Shown here: positions 42,982-53,713 of the stretch, piece after piece
How the letters are laid out: each line of letters opens with the position of its first letter
Position numbering within the stretch: position 1 is the stretch's first letter
Assembly (NCBI GenBank): GCA_009801085.1
Contig: VNWV01000009.1
Location: 186,001-250,000, forward strand
Length of the DNA: 64,000 bases
Direction: 5' to 3'
Source of the DNA: Lasiodiplodia sp. COLG20
Lineage: Eukaryota > Ascomycota > Dothideomycetes > Botryosphaeriales > Botryosphaeriaceae
Position numbers and translations under genes: made by a program
Notes under the pieces: generated by a model
The model's database searches: none
The model's input: the letters and a program-made list of their open reading frames with translations, nothing else
What the model was told of the DNA's origin: nothing

Positions 42982-45311
42982 TTTTCACACGGAGGAAAGC
43001 GGCACTGTGAAGGTGCGTTGAATGAAAGAGTAGTAGACCGTTGACCGTACTTTAGATGCGAAGCGAAAAATGCGCCGTTAAGTAAGCAGAAAGCGGTACG
43101 CAAGCCTGCATTGGCAATCACGTGTGTTTCAGCTGCCTGATGCAGGGGAACTTCCTCCATGGCAAGGGCGCATATTAAAATTTGATGAACACGGGTGACA
43201 CCAAAAGCGCGGCATGGTGATTCCGTATCCATCCAATGGCACATCCAGACAAACACCGATCAGAGTTTCCAGGCAATCGCATCCGCGTTGGCACTCCCGT
43301 CAGTCCGGTGGAGTTTTCGGTGGTACCCTTATCTTCCCCGCAATCCCTGTCCACGTAGCGCTTGGGTCGTGCATCGCTTTCTGAGACCCGCCCAGTTCAA
43401 CCCCCGCCTCGAATCCCGCAAAAGTTACTGATCCCAAAGCTTCTTTCACTATGCACTGGTCGCCATATCTCTAACACAGCCATGCTCTCCGCTGGCTCCA
43501 TCCTCAAGACGGCCGGATCCTCGGCTTCGCGTCGAAATGAAAACGCGACTTCAGCAGCGACGTGCGCTTTTGCGGCTGCACATAGGTATCACGAAAACGC
43601 GTGTTCACGAGAACGGGTGATCACGAAAACGCGTGTTCACGACAACGCGTGCTCACGACAACGCGTGTTTCAAAACTTTTCCTTGGAGCTTGGCTGCAGG
43701 ATCGCGTTGCAGGCGCGCACGAAACGGGAAAGCAGCGCGCCAGCCGTGTTGAACACTGATGAGTTGCACTGCGTGCTGCAAGGATGCCAGCGGACCAATC
43801 ACAGCCACAAGTTGCAGCGGAATTATAGCGCAAAAGCCATTACAAGGGACTCTAGGCCCGCTCTAGGGATATGGTGAGTCAGACTCATGGGTACGTGCTC
43901 GTTCCTAGGGTGATGATATAGAGGGGTTTTGCGTCCGGTCGCCATAGCGACGTTGCTTTTTTCATGGGGACCCGCAAATCTGACCTATCATACTATGAAA
44001 ATGAGGACGAACTTATCGTATCACTGCATCCAGAACAGGCTCCCTCGAAGAGACGTCCGCGCTAGTATTCCGCTGCACAACGGGGTTATACATCAGGACC
44101 CCAGTTCTCCTCGGAAAAACACATCCGCACCAGCCATTGGCTGCAAGATGATACATACTGTCCGCGCCCATCCTGACATTACGAATCAATATTTCCACAA
44201 CCTGTCGCGGGGAAGGCGGCGGGATGACGTGGCCGGCGATCACGATTTTCGCGAAAAAACGCGTGCATAGACCCTACCAAACGCGAATTCACATGACATT
44301 CGTCTTTTTTTCGACCAATGGGAGGCTGTAACCAAGCCCACCTGGATCCCCAAGTTTCCACCGTAATCCCCAGCTACGCTGAGGAGAATTTCCATAACCT
44401 CCTCATATGCTTGACATGTGAGCTGAGGTCACTTTCACAAGAGCGAAATGTGAGATATTTTTGAATGCAATACGTCATTTGAATTATTACAAGGAAATCA
44501 CCGGTCTCATACTTTAGTTCTTCCACACTAGCTCAATTATACCTGCAAGAAGAGGGCTAGACATGCGCGGGAAAACAGAATTTCGAAACTTTCCCGGAAG
44601 TAATTTCTGCAGTGAATGGCTTGACAGAAAAACGATCCGCACAGATGTTTCCGAAGTTAGTGAGCACAGGGATGGAAAAGCAGAAGAGCATATGAAAAAA
44701 AATAAAACAAACAAGAAGACGATGCTCCACCTGATTGTCGACGCCGCTGCCGATACCAAGATAGATATCAATAATCTCAAACTTCTCATTGGTAAGCTAA
44801 CGTCAGACTATTAGCATCTCACACTGGAGGTCGACCGTCAGCGGTCCCGCGAGCGTGCTGTTCCGAAGCAACTACTTGTGAAATATAATTTGACGAATGA
44901 CACAAATTTAAAGGGGAGTTGAAGAATCAGGGACCCCCACCGTAGTGCCGCAGCACGTCACATCTGCAGTGGCCCGTATCAGAACTAATGCCAGCCAAAG
45001 AGCACGGGTAACTGCGGCGAAGTCTGATGAATCAAAGAATTTATGATACAAAGGTTTGTAAGGAGAGGTACAGGGCTGTAAAACGATTTCCAAGACTACG
45101 ATCGAACGAAGGTAGACAACTAGGTGGGCCCGGGGAAAGCGCTGAATAAAAAGGCGAAGTGAACGAGAACATCCAATCCAAGGAAAGCGGGGCGAGAGCG
45201 ACAGAGTCAAAGATGAGCAAGTATGAAGCTTCAGACAAGATTAGAGATGGATTGCAGCCAACAATCAGTCTTAGTGGTGAGGGAAGATCATTTTGGACGG
45301 GCCATCACCTG
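42982..45311. other. 2.3 kb gene-poor stretch with an MCB-like array
   Basis: No convincing gene. It includes the 16-bp array at 43,589-43,668 and a further AACGCGTGC near 44,260. Two small frames were considered and left out: one from the ATG at 43,482 that spans the array (start MLSAGSILKTAG), and one at 44,563-44,814. Neither has an identifiable domain, splice signal or start context beyond chance. Confidence 0.4.
43589..43668 (+). repeat. Five-copy 16-bp array of MCB-like boxes
   Basis: Five exact-length units of TCACGANAACGCGTGN, starting at 43589, 43605, 43621, 43637 and 43653. Four contain ACGCGT, the MluI cell-cycle box recognised by APSES/MBF factors; the second has ACGGGT. The array lies about 610 bp upstream of the ankyrin/ZZ gene's ATG. 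Whether it regulates anything is unknown. Confidence 0.8.
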
Positions 45312-47591
45312 TTAAACTGTGCGATACCCGATTCCATTCAAGTTCTGAGCCTGATCATCCTCCTCACTGTTCTGACGAACCTGCGTTTCCATGGTCTTTT
45401 CTCCAGTTTCTTGAATATCCTCACGAATAATCTTGTCTTGGTCGGCCTCACCAGGTTCCGGACTATCATCGGCAATCTTTTGTGATCCGACGTGGAATTC
45501 CTCCTCATACGATACCGGAGGCGCTCTCAGACGGGGATGCTTTGGGTCCGTGAGGTCTAGAACAGCTAGCGAGTCGTCTTGCCCCGTCACTGGAATCGTC
45601 TCGTTGGTGCAGTCCCAGACACCCAATCCGATTTCCTCGTTAGCCAAACGCTGTAACTGAATTGTCTCATTGGTGCACCACTCGAGGCGGGAGTACGAGT
45701 CCAACTTTCGCCGTCTCTGCACCCAGGCGACAAACGGTTCAATGGTGTAAGACGCAATGATAATGAGACCACCGACGGAGAAGATGATGGCCATTCCGAA
45801 TATGGAAAAGTTCATGTACGCAGCACTGTGGATCCGCTTTATTTTTCGATGGACGTTAACCTGGTTCTCGGCATCGGTGGGCTGGGAGTGAAAACATACC
45901 TGGTTGGTGCAGATGGAATGTTCCTGCGGATTTGTCGGTGCATGGAAGAATGGACCGAGTTCTGGGTACGGAGCACCTGCGGCGGTGGCAACGAAGGCAT
46001 CCTGGAGCATTGCCATTGATGTTGAGAACCAGTGCTGAACTTCTAGTTGCCACTGATTATCCGGCAATGGCCCTTGGAATGAACCGCCAACTTTGAATCT
46101 TGCTGTTAAGGCTGATACCCCCAGTGTCCCGACCAGGCTTGAAATCAATGGCGCCAGGCTTGCAGTCGTCATGCTAAGCCAATCGTATATCCTTCGATGC
46201 TTGTCTTGCTTAATCGGAAATGTTCCATTATAAGCAGCTGTAATACTTCCCAATGGCTGACAATGGTCTTCACCACTGACAGTCGGGTTGCACCACTGCT
46301 GACGAGATGTACAGCCAAGGATGGACACTATATCATCTTGAAGATAAAGCTCCGAGGCACCGAGGAACAAATTTTCGATTATCCTGTAGCCTGAAGCGCG
46401 AGTTGCAGAATACCAGAGGTCGTTCGACGGCTCAAGGAACTCAAGGCCGTTCGCAGAGAGAAGGAAAAGCATGATGTCGGCATTAGGGACTGCGAGTTCT
46501 GGTATGGGAGAGAAATGCGACCATGGGTTGGCGTACGATCCATTGATAGGGATGGCGTTCAGTATGCTTCGAGATAGTCAGATTCGCAACCTTCTTCAGC
46601 GCTGATACGCATACCTTATTGTATAGTCTGCTGCTGAACTTGTCTCATTCTGGTGGAGTTTCAAATAGTCCATCTCCGGATATTGATAGGTAAAAGGTAC
46701 TTGCTGCAACAAACGTGGACCGAGATAATACGTACGGTATGTGATTTTTGTCTCGGGATCAGTATGGTGCCCTTGACGGCCTGTTAGGTTGAGAGGAGCG
46801 CAGTGATCAACCTTTCTGAACAGTAACCGCTCATCGGGTGGGGAGTTGATCCCGAAATGGTGAAGTGTGTCGAGGTAGCCAGTGTCCAAGAGAATGTTTT
46901 GATCCGGACTGAGGCATATGTCGTTGTTGAATGGACAGCTCGCGTTCGTGTGAACGGAAAACGGGAGTCGTTTGTTTTTGTATTTCTGGCAGCTTTCTGA
47001 ACTCGTGTTGTTCGTGTAGCATTCCAAGGCATAATTTGCAGCGCTCGCGCACCTTTCGGCCTGATAGGTAGCGATTTTCCCCAATCCATCGGTGATGTTT
47101 GTGTCGGTCGAAGCGGCAAACACTCCGCACTTATCACCACGAACAAGAACGTCGCTATCAAGCGCACTGGAAACCTTGGAGGAGAACCCGCTGCAGGCTG
47201 CAAATCCTGCGAGTATGAGTGAGCTCAATAATAGAACGGGCAGAATGCGGCGGTATGGTCGCTTAGCAATCTTCCTCCATGCAAGCAGTAACTCGAAAAG
47301 CCTTGTAATCCCGCTGACGGAGTTTGCAGAGTTCCTAAGTATCACCTGCCGTTGGTGATGCAATCCATCTCGTGCGGATTCGGATGAGAAGAAGTGATGA
47401 AAAGCAAAGCATGAAAGTGTCCAAAAACTAGTGCTGACCATGGTTATGAATAGGGCAATGAAAGCCACAAGAAGAGTTCCATTCTGGCGCGTCAAAGTGA
47501 GGGTGGAACCAAGAATTCTGCCGCGTGTCCAATCAGTCCAGGTACCCAAGTAGACCCTGTAGTCTTCGATGTCGGAGAGAGCATTGTCCAT
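45312..47591 (-). CDS. Multipass membrane protein with large ectodomain
   Basis: Two exons, complement(46615..47591) and complement(45312..46566), with a 48-bp intron (GTATGC, CTGAC, CGAAG), give 743 residues. The ATG at 47,591 (MDNALSDIED) is the first in frame. Hydrophobic segments lie at about 37-68 and 113-135, followed by an extracellular-type region of about 430 residues rich in Cys and N-glycosylation sequons, a membrane segment at about 575-603 (FSIFGMAIIFSVGGLIIIASY), and a cytosolic tail with a basic stop-transfer (QRRRKLD). The family is common in Pezizomycotina but unnamed as far as I can tell. The topology parallels DUF3176 without its CTW/CSRC boxes. A possible 42-bp in-frame intron (GTATGT...CAG) before VNVHRKIKR cannot be excluded. 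It lies on the same strand, about 950 bp downstream of the HET gene at 48,545. Confidence 0.75.
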
Positions 47592-48544
47592 GTTTGCAAG
47601 GTTCAGATGGAGAATGGAAAGAGACTTGTTCAGAACTGCAGAATGGTGATGAGAAAGAGCTCTATGCAACGACTGTTGCCTTTATCTGTTTCCTCTGCGT
47701 AGTAAGACCGATATAAATCACCAACTTGCAAAAGATATTTGTGGCAATAGTCACACGCAGGCAACTATGGTAGCAAATCTCAGCAAGGGATAAAGTTTCC
47801 AATATCGAGGCCTCGGATTGGAAACGAAGAAGCACAGCAGCCAGGCAGCAACCAATGCTTAAGATAGAGCGGCGATTTAAGATAACAAGGAAAGATGAGA
47901 AGAATATGGTGCGACCACACAGGAAGGCAGCCTAGCTGAGCATGTGCCTGACCAACATGTGTAGCCTTATGGTGACACTGCAGTTATTGCTAGTGCTGAA
48001 ACGTATGTGGGCTTCACAAAGGCAGACAAGGCAGAGGAAGATGACGTGATTAAGATGTAGACCAGGCAGACTAGTGTGACTATCATTAATATAAAAGGAA
48101 GGTTACTCGGGATTTAGGCCCAGAATTGATGGGTCTGTTGGGCGAGGCTTACGACAAAATTAAAATCCTCAGCCTTGCGCAACGCTGCGGCATGATCCAT
48201 ATCCTAGCGAAGAATGTCCTCTTGTCACTCTTTGTTCAGGCTCACCTTACTTTTGTAACACCTGCTTTATTTGGTTGCTAGGCCCTACCCTGGGTGTGAC
48301 GGATCATTGCGGCCTCTGTGAGTGAAACATTGAAGGACACAGCTGATCCCCATATTGGAATCCATTGATGAGTGTAACCTGAACTTCAGCCCCTTGACAC
48401 GCCTACATGAAAGTTTTAAAGTCCGCCAGGAAATCATTGGTTTTGAAATCGGACTTCCAGAGAATTGACGCTCTGATAATTTTCAGGAGTCGATATGTTA
48501 GCTAAAGCGGCAGTGTTTTTAAAGTCTAGTTCGACTAATACTTG
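47592..48544. other. Intergenic, no gene seen
   Basis: About 950 bp between two minus-strand genes; presumably the promoter of the membrane protein gene. No repeat or RNA gene was noticed. Confidence 0.4.
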
Positions 48545-50392
48545 CTAGACTATAATCAAAGAATTCCCCTCTGCTACATCTGATAGTGCCTCGCCGTCCA
48601 TTGCTCCATCCAGAAAGCAATCACCTACGAAATTGTGCGTGCCTCTTAAATGGTACGCACTCGCTGTCTTTCTGAGAACGAAAGGGACTTTGGCGCCAAA
48701 CAATACCCAGACCTCATCCCCAGCTTGAACCTTGGCATCTGCAAGTCCGAATTGCCCCATCTCCGTCACATAGAGAGACCGTCCGGTGATGGACATACCC
48801 GCACCCGACTTATGCCGTTCTTCCAAAGCCGTATACGTCCCGTTTAGGAACGCTCGCCACTCTGCCTCCTCAGGCATTTCAGTCTCGTCAATGCGCCTCC
48901 ATGCTCTGCCCGTCTCCTGCAAGGTTTTCAAGTCCTCCGTGATAACAGGACACACCACACGGGATAGAGTCTTGCGGACTAAAGTCTCATCCTTCGAGTT
49001 GGTGGCTGTCTCGCATAGCTTTACCCACTCATCAAAGACGCCTTTGAGATCCGCCCCATAGTGAATGTCCCCCGCAGACTCCCCAACTGCCTTGATGGTG
49101 CCGGCAAGGACGCCTTTGGCGTGCAGTTCCTTTTTGTTCTGGACCATTAATTTGCTCGGCCTCTCCCCCGAAGCGTTGAATAATGAGTAGATCTGGAGCC
49201 GTCGCAGTTCTTCTCCAGCCACCTCTATGGTACAGGATTGTGAGAAGTCACGGACCCATGATGGTAAGCCAGGGAGATTTGAGTGAAAGGCTGCGCCGAG
49301 AAGGCACCGGTAGTCGCAGCCAGTCTCCAAAAGCATGCGTCCGAAGACGTCTGTGTAGCATTCGGACGCAGAGACACGGTAATCGGGTCTGAAAGTCGTA
49401 AAAGCGGAAGAGGTGGCCATGGCGAGGAGCGAAAAGATCTTGTCGCGCGCGTCCTGGCAGTTTCGAAAGGAGAATGTCTCGACGACTTCATGGAATGGGG
49501 GATCAAGAGATGGACCTGTCCAGTGGGGCCCATGAGAGTATCCGGGGTTGTGCTTTCTGATATGCTGTAGGCGAAGCCTCTCGACAAACTCGACTCCCAA
49601 AAGAAATCGACTGAAGACCCTCCTGAAGCGTTGTGGGAATGCCGCTATGCCCGGCGTGCAACCGCACTGGCGTGGGTCGATAATGTGACGGTTTCGGTTC
49701 TCTCTCGCCAGATTGATTTCATCGAATGGGATCGTCCAGTGCCCATACATGGCAACGGCGGTACTCGGCAGAACGGCTTCCTGCACAGTCCAAGATCTTT
49801 CCCACCACGTGCTCTGAGCCACATGGAGAAAGCTTTCCCAAACGGCGAGAAAGTCTTGACTCTCCTGAAATGTAACCGTGCTATCTGAACCTTTGGTGAA
49901 GCCTGGCAGCTCATGGTAGTGACCATTTCCCGCAAAATGCCGGATCAGGGTGAATGGATCTACAGTCAGAGGCTTCAGATCGGGGGTGCATCCCAACCAG
50001 AGGTAAACTGTAGAGCACTGCGAGTAGATTTCCCCCATCATGCCAACTTGGTGTGCTTTTTCTGAGAGGTCTTCTTGATGGATGCAAACTGCGTCGATCC
50101 AAAGGACGATTGTATGCTGAGGGTGCCGTAAATGGTACAAGCAATTCAGTAAGTTTGTTGTCACTTGCAGCTCTTCTCCGTTTATGAGAATGGGCCCCGT
50201 AACAGTCTGATCACCCCATACGTAGGATATGCAATTGTACTGCACTCTTTTTGGGTCGTCCAAGTCAACAATTTCGAGCTCACCGCAAAGTTGCTGTTGA
50301 TCTCTGCCGGGATACAAGTGCAGGACCCGGCAAACTTTGTTTCCTGGATCGAGAGCAAGCGTCAGATATGTGCCGAGGCTGCCACGAGACAT
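48545..50392 (-). CDS. HET-domain protein
   Basis: Intronless, 615 residues, with a true ATG at 50,392. The N-terminus follows the usual pre-HET pattern (RVLHLYPG, then YNCISYVWGDQ near residues 52-62). The HET domain continues with VLWIDAVCIHQED near 96-108, VYLWLG near 130 and WWERSWTVQEAVL near 195. The second half has SFRNCQDARDKIFSLLAM, a helix common in HET-6-type proteins, and ends with VGDCFLDGAMDGEAL, the conserved C-terminal box also seen in the HET genes at 18,792 and 25,329 (G-x-MDGE). All motifs are intact. It probably acts in incompatibility or death signalling in the cytosol. A membrane protein gene follows on the same strand. Confidence 0.88.
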   Translation of the reverse strand: MSRGSLGTYLTLALDPGNKVCRVLHLYPGRDQQQLCGELEIVDLDDPKRVQYNCISYVWGDQTVTGPILINGEELQVTTNLLNCLYHLRHPQHTIVLWIDAVCIHQEDLSEKAHQVGMMGEIYSQCSTVYLWLGCTPDLKPLTVDPFTLIRHFAGNGHYHELPGFTKGSDSTVTFQESQDFLAVWESFLHVAQSTWWERSWTVQEAVLPSTAVAMYGHWTIPFDEINLARENRNRHIIDPRQCGCTPGIAAFPQRFRRVFSRFLLGVEFVERLRLQHIRKHNPGYSHGPHWTGPSLDPPFHEVVETFSFRNCQDARDKIFSLLAMATSSAFTTFRPDYRVSASECYTDVFGRMLLETGCDYRCLLGAAFHSNLPGLPSWVRDFSQSCTIEVAGEELRRLQIYSLFNASGERPSKLMVQNKKELHAKGVLAGTIKAVGESAGDIHYGADLKGVFDEWVKLCETATNSKDETLVRKTLSRVVCPVITEDLKTLQETGRAWRRIDETEMPEEAEWRAFLNGTYTALEERHKSGAGMSITGRSLYVTEMGQFGLADAKVQAGDEVWVLFGAKVPFVLRKTASAYHLRGTHNFVGDCFLDGAMDGEALSDVAEGNSLIIV

Positions 50393-51452
50393 GACGTCTT
50401 GAGGGAAAGTATGGATCAGTATATCATAGGGATGACAGTCCTCAAGTAGGGAGAAAGCAACAATACACTGAAGGGGTTAAGAACAGCAGTAATGCGGAAT
50501 ATATAGCGATGTCTTAATTTTTTTAAAAGGGAAAAGAAAACAGGCTCTACTTCTATCTCACCCCGCTAACTCATTACGAAGAGCCAATAAGAGAATGCCC
50601 TACCGGAATACGACAGTGACGCACCCCTTTCGGAAAGCCAAGATATCTTGGCTGCTTACTACATGACTCTGGATGGCCTTTGGCTTGCCCGTGATTGGCT
50701 TCACACCCTTGGCTCCGATCCTGACAGGCAACAGCTTTCCAGCCTCATCCACCTTGTCGCTAGGCAACAAAGGCCCCACCATCGGCTAAGCTCAGCTGGA
50801 CACGAAGCATGGCACAGTAAGATGTGACAATGCGTGAGCGCTCTATCAGAAAAGTCCTCCGCGGGCCAGCATAAAAATCATGTAGACAGCAGCTGACTAC
50901 CGGCTGCACCCGGGCACCTCAGTCCATATGGCCCCGCACAATCTAACAAATAGGCCTACTAATGTCTGTAGCTTAAGCCTTATATTTTATGTCTTAATAG
51001 CTACTACGATAGCTTTAATACTTTATATAAATAAGGTGTTCTATATAATCGGTGTTTCTACTCTCTATCGTATTTGAGGCTTATAAAATCGTTCTATCTC
51101 TCAAATCGTTTGCTTTTAAAAGACATCTTATTTAATTTAATTCATGTTTGATTCCGTACCTGCTGAGGTGGCTAAAAATGTTTTAAAAATTCCCTGTAAT
51201 ATGTAAAGAATTAAATGCGTTCAAGAAAGCCGGGTCAAAGTTAAAGATGAAGAAACCTTTCAAAATTGACAAATATTCTTCCACGTGGCTTACAGACTGG
51301 GAGGGCCAAATTCATTGCAGCAAATATAGCAATTCAACTAAGCTTATATTGCTTTGTGCCAGATCATTCCAACGAATGTTCCCCTCCATGTGGTATATCA
51401 CTACTTCATTACAGACAAAAAGTACACCTCTGTTCAGCCCCCGTCCACCATC
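50393..51452. other. Intergenic boundary between HET compartment and siderophore cluster
   Basis: About 1.06 kb. It contains a 60-codon minus-strand frame at 50,600-50,782 with coding-like composition (VRIGAKGVKPITGKPKA) that I cannot assign, and an AT-rich patch at about 50,970-51,130 resembling lightly RIP-mutated DNA. It separates two minus-strand genes. Confidence 0.4.
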
Positions 51453-52852
51453 TCACAACTTCGCATTCCAAGCCGCCCGATCCGCACTCTCCAACGGCTT
51501 CTCCCTACCATCCCAAAACAGCGGACAAAGCTGGAACCACTTCTCCCTACTACAAATCGAATGCACCGAGCGCTTATGCCCGAGGTCCACGTACTTCCCG
51601 ATAACCAGCCCCTGCGAATTCTCGTACGACAGAATCGTCGAGCCGGTAGCACGCGGCTCGCCAACGACGTTGGCCGTGCGCGGGTCGTCGAGGAAGCAGT
51701 AGTGGATGCAGCTCGAGTACCAGGCGTTGACGCGGCGCGCCCCACGGAACGACGCGTCACCAACCAACGAGTGGCGGCCGCGATCCCAGTCTCCCGCGTC
51801 GGAGTGGAAGCCGTAGTGATCTTCCTGGGGCGGACGTCAGCATACGCGGCACGGCGTAGAGCGTGGGAGGGGGAATAGGGGTCAAGACTTACCTTTGCCC
51901 AATACAGCTCGTAGTACGAGAAGCGTGCGTCGTTGAAGCGGCCGAATAGGCACAGCACGTGTGGGTCCTCGTGCAGGCGGCGCAGGTACTCCCGGTGCTG
52001 GTCGAGTGTGCCCGTCTCGTTCCAGCCCTTGGCGACGCGTGGATCGTTCTGCCACGTGTTGAACAGCTGCAGGTGCTCGGCGTTCTGCCAGTCGACGACT
52101 TCGAGCGAGAAGTGCTCGTCGACCTCCGGGATGTAGCGGCTGTAGCAGATGGAGCCCGGATGCGGCTTGGGGCGGCGCACCGGGTGCCGCGCGTAGACCG
52201 GCTCGTCCGGGAACTTCATCGTGACCTCGTAGTTCTCGGGCATGAGGGGATACTGGGAGAGAGGCCGGCGGAAGGGGGTGTCGGTGCCGTCTCCGACTAC
52301 CCAGATTGGGCGGGGTCCAGTTGGAGATGCGGCGCCTTGCCAGAAGGAACTGCGGAGGACCAGGAGCTCGTCGGTGAAGAGGGCGGTGCGGTCGTCAGCG
52401 GGGCGCCATGGCTTGGGGTGCTCGACTGCTAAGCCGGTGGAAAGCAGTTCGCTCCGGACGATGTCTTTTTGTGCGCCGTGCAGTGTGACTCTGAAATACT
52501 CGCACGTCGAGTGGGCAAGGTAGATGGCGTGGACTACGTTCCAGATCTGGCCGAGAGAGGGTGCGCTGTTTCCTGTCCACTGGAACTTGGTTTGCGGGCT
52601 GCGCCGAGCTCGTGCCCAGGCACTGTTGTTGGATGGGGGCGGACTCTTGTCCTTGGGCGGGAATGTCAGTTCGAGCCAAGAGAGGGAGTCGACATGCAGT
52701 GGTTGGTCCAGGGGTCGTCCGGCAGGGGGTTGATCCTCGAGAGCCAAGGCGAGCTTGGCTGGGCTTGTTTCGCTGACGGTGCGCACGCGATATGTCGTCA
52801 GGAAAGGATGCGGAAGCTTGACCGCAGGGTACTTTGTTGAGTTGGATGCCAT
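51453..52852 (-). CDS. sidF: SidF-like hydroxyornithine transacylase (siderophore biosynthesis)
   Basis: Two exons, complement(51893..52852) and complement(51453..51824), with a 68-bp intron (GTAAGT...CCCCAG), give 443 residues. The C-terminal half is a GNAT fold of the siderophore-biosynthesis type ([69 protein letters not shown]). In A. fumigatus SidF transfers anhydromevalonyl from CoA to N5-hydroxyornithine for fusarinine synthesis. The protein ends in NAKL, a PTS1 peroxisomal signal, as expected for this pathway. The sidH-like, NRPS and ABC genes follow. A SidL-type acetyltransferase is the alternative from sequence alone, but the gene order favours SidF. Its upstream region has two exact ATCTGATAA sites. 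Confidence 0.85.
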
Positions 52853-53331
52853 GGTTCAAACTCCTTGACAAGCCTGCTGCAAAGCTTGTTAGTGATACGA
52901 ACAATAGACGGGTGGAGACGACCAACCTTGTCGGGTCGGGAATGGAGGATTCAGGAAGCCGTCGTGAAGAGGAAGGTAATAAGGAATACGAGATGGTTAG
53001 TAGTCGCAAGCTATATAAGCCGTCAGGAGCTCGCGCAGGCTGGAGAATACGCCATCCGTCCCTTTCCATCACCTCAACCGTCCTCTTGCCTAATTCGGTA
53101 CCATCTCGTGGTAGCACACCATAGTGGGTCGGAGCGGCTTGCCCCGACGGCTCGTTCGATTCATGTTTGGGTGCCCCCGGCCGATACCGGATCGGCGCTA
53201 AGCCCATGACGGTGTCCACGGAATCCGGAGACGTTCTCCACACCATACGAGACACAAGCGACGCTAAGGCGACGCCATGGCGCTAAACGAGCTTATTCGC
53301 TCTGACTCGGTCACAAATTTATCACGCCAGC

Positions 53332-53340
53332 ATCTGATAA
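53332..53340 (+). promoter_or_regulatory. SreA-type iron-repression site ATCTGATAA
   Basis: Exact match to the ATCWGATAA consensus of iron-responsive fungal GATA repressors (SreA/SRE family). It extends to ATCTGATAAGATGA, the same 14-mer found on the other strand at 55,031-55,044. It lies about 480 bp upstream of the sidF ATG. Confidence 0.7.
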
Positions 53341-53480
53341 GATGATTCCTCCGGCATGTGGAGAAAAGTGGCGTCTTCGTTTGGTGCACCCTCGGCCTTC
53401 CCTGGTAAAATCCGAGGCAGGCATCGGCGCCAAGGACCCGGCCGAGTGCAAACCCTTGTGGCCGTCCCCGGCATTCTCGC

Positions 53481-53489
53481 TTATCAGAT
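53481..53489 (-). promoter_or_regulatory. SreA-type iron-repression site ATCTGATAA
   Basis: TTATCAGAT on the plus strand is an exact ATCTGATAA on the minus strand, about 630 bp upstream of the sidF ATG and 140 bp from the first site. Confidence 0.65.
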
Positions 53490-53713
53490 CATCTCCGAAG
53501 CTTGATGTCCGATGGTGCGGTCCAGAATAACGCCCCATTTCGTTCGCTCCCGACTCCATAGGGCGCTCGTAACCGAAGGCCACGCCATGACCGCGAGTTC
53601 ACAGCCCAAAACACACAGCGGTCATGCGAGTGGAGTATCAGGATCTGATTAGATAATATTCTGCTCAACGCCAAAGAACGGCACGGTGGCAATTGCCGAC
53701 CACTCCTCCTCCC

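Larger units (their letters stand above)
52853..53713. promoter_or_regulatory. sidF promoter region
   Basis: The 861 bp between the sidF start and the sidH stop hold two exact GATA-type sites (separate entries) and a degenerate one (ATCTGATTA at 53643-53651, followed by AGATAA). No additional gene was seen. Confidence 0.6.

Noticed and set aside
43482..43877. Plus-strand frame starting MLSAGSILKTAG that spans the 16-bp array
   Set aside because: The middle of the predicted protein is simply the translated tandem repeat and there is no domain, splice signal or homology; the start resembles a targeting peptide only by composition.
44563..44814. 83-codon plus-strand frame ending LHLIVDAAADTKIDINNLKLLIGKLTSDY-like
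   Set aside because: It looks protein-like at the end but is short, isolated and without a recognised family or neighbouring exons.
45855..45920. Possible 42-bp intron (GTATGT...CAG) in the membrane protein gene
   Set aside because: It is in frame and shorter than any other intron here; reading through gives an equally plausible ectodomain, so it was left in the coding sequence.
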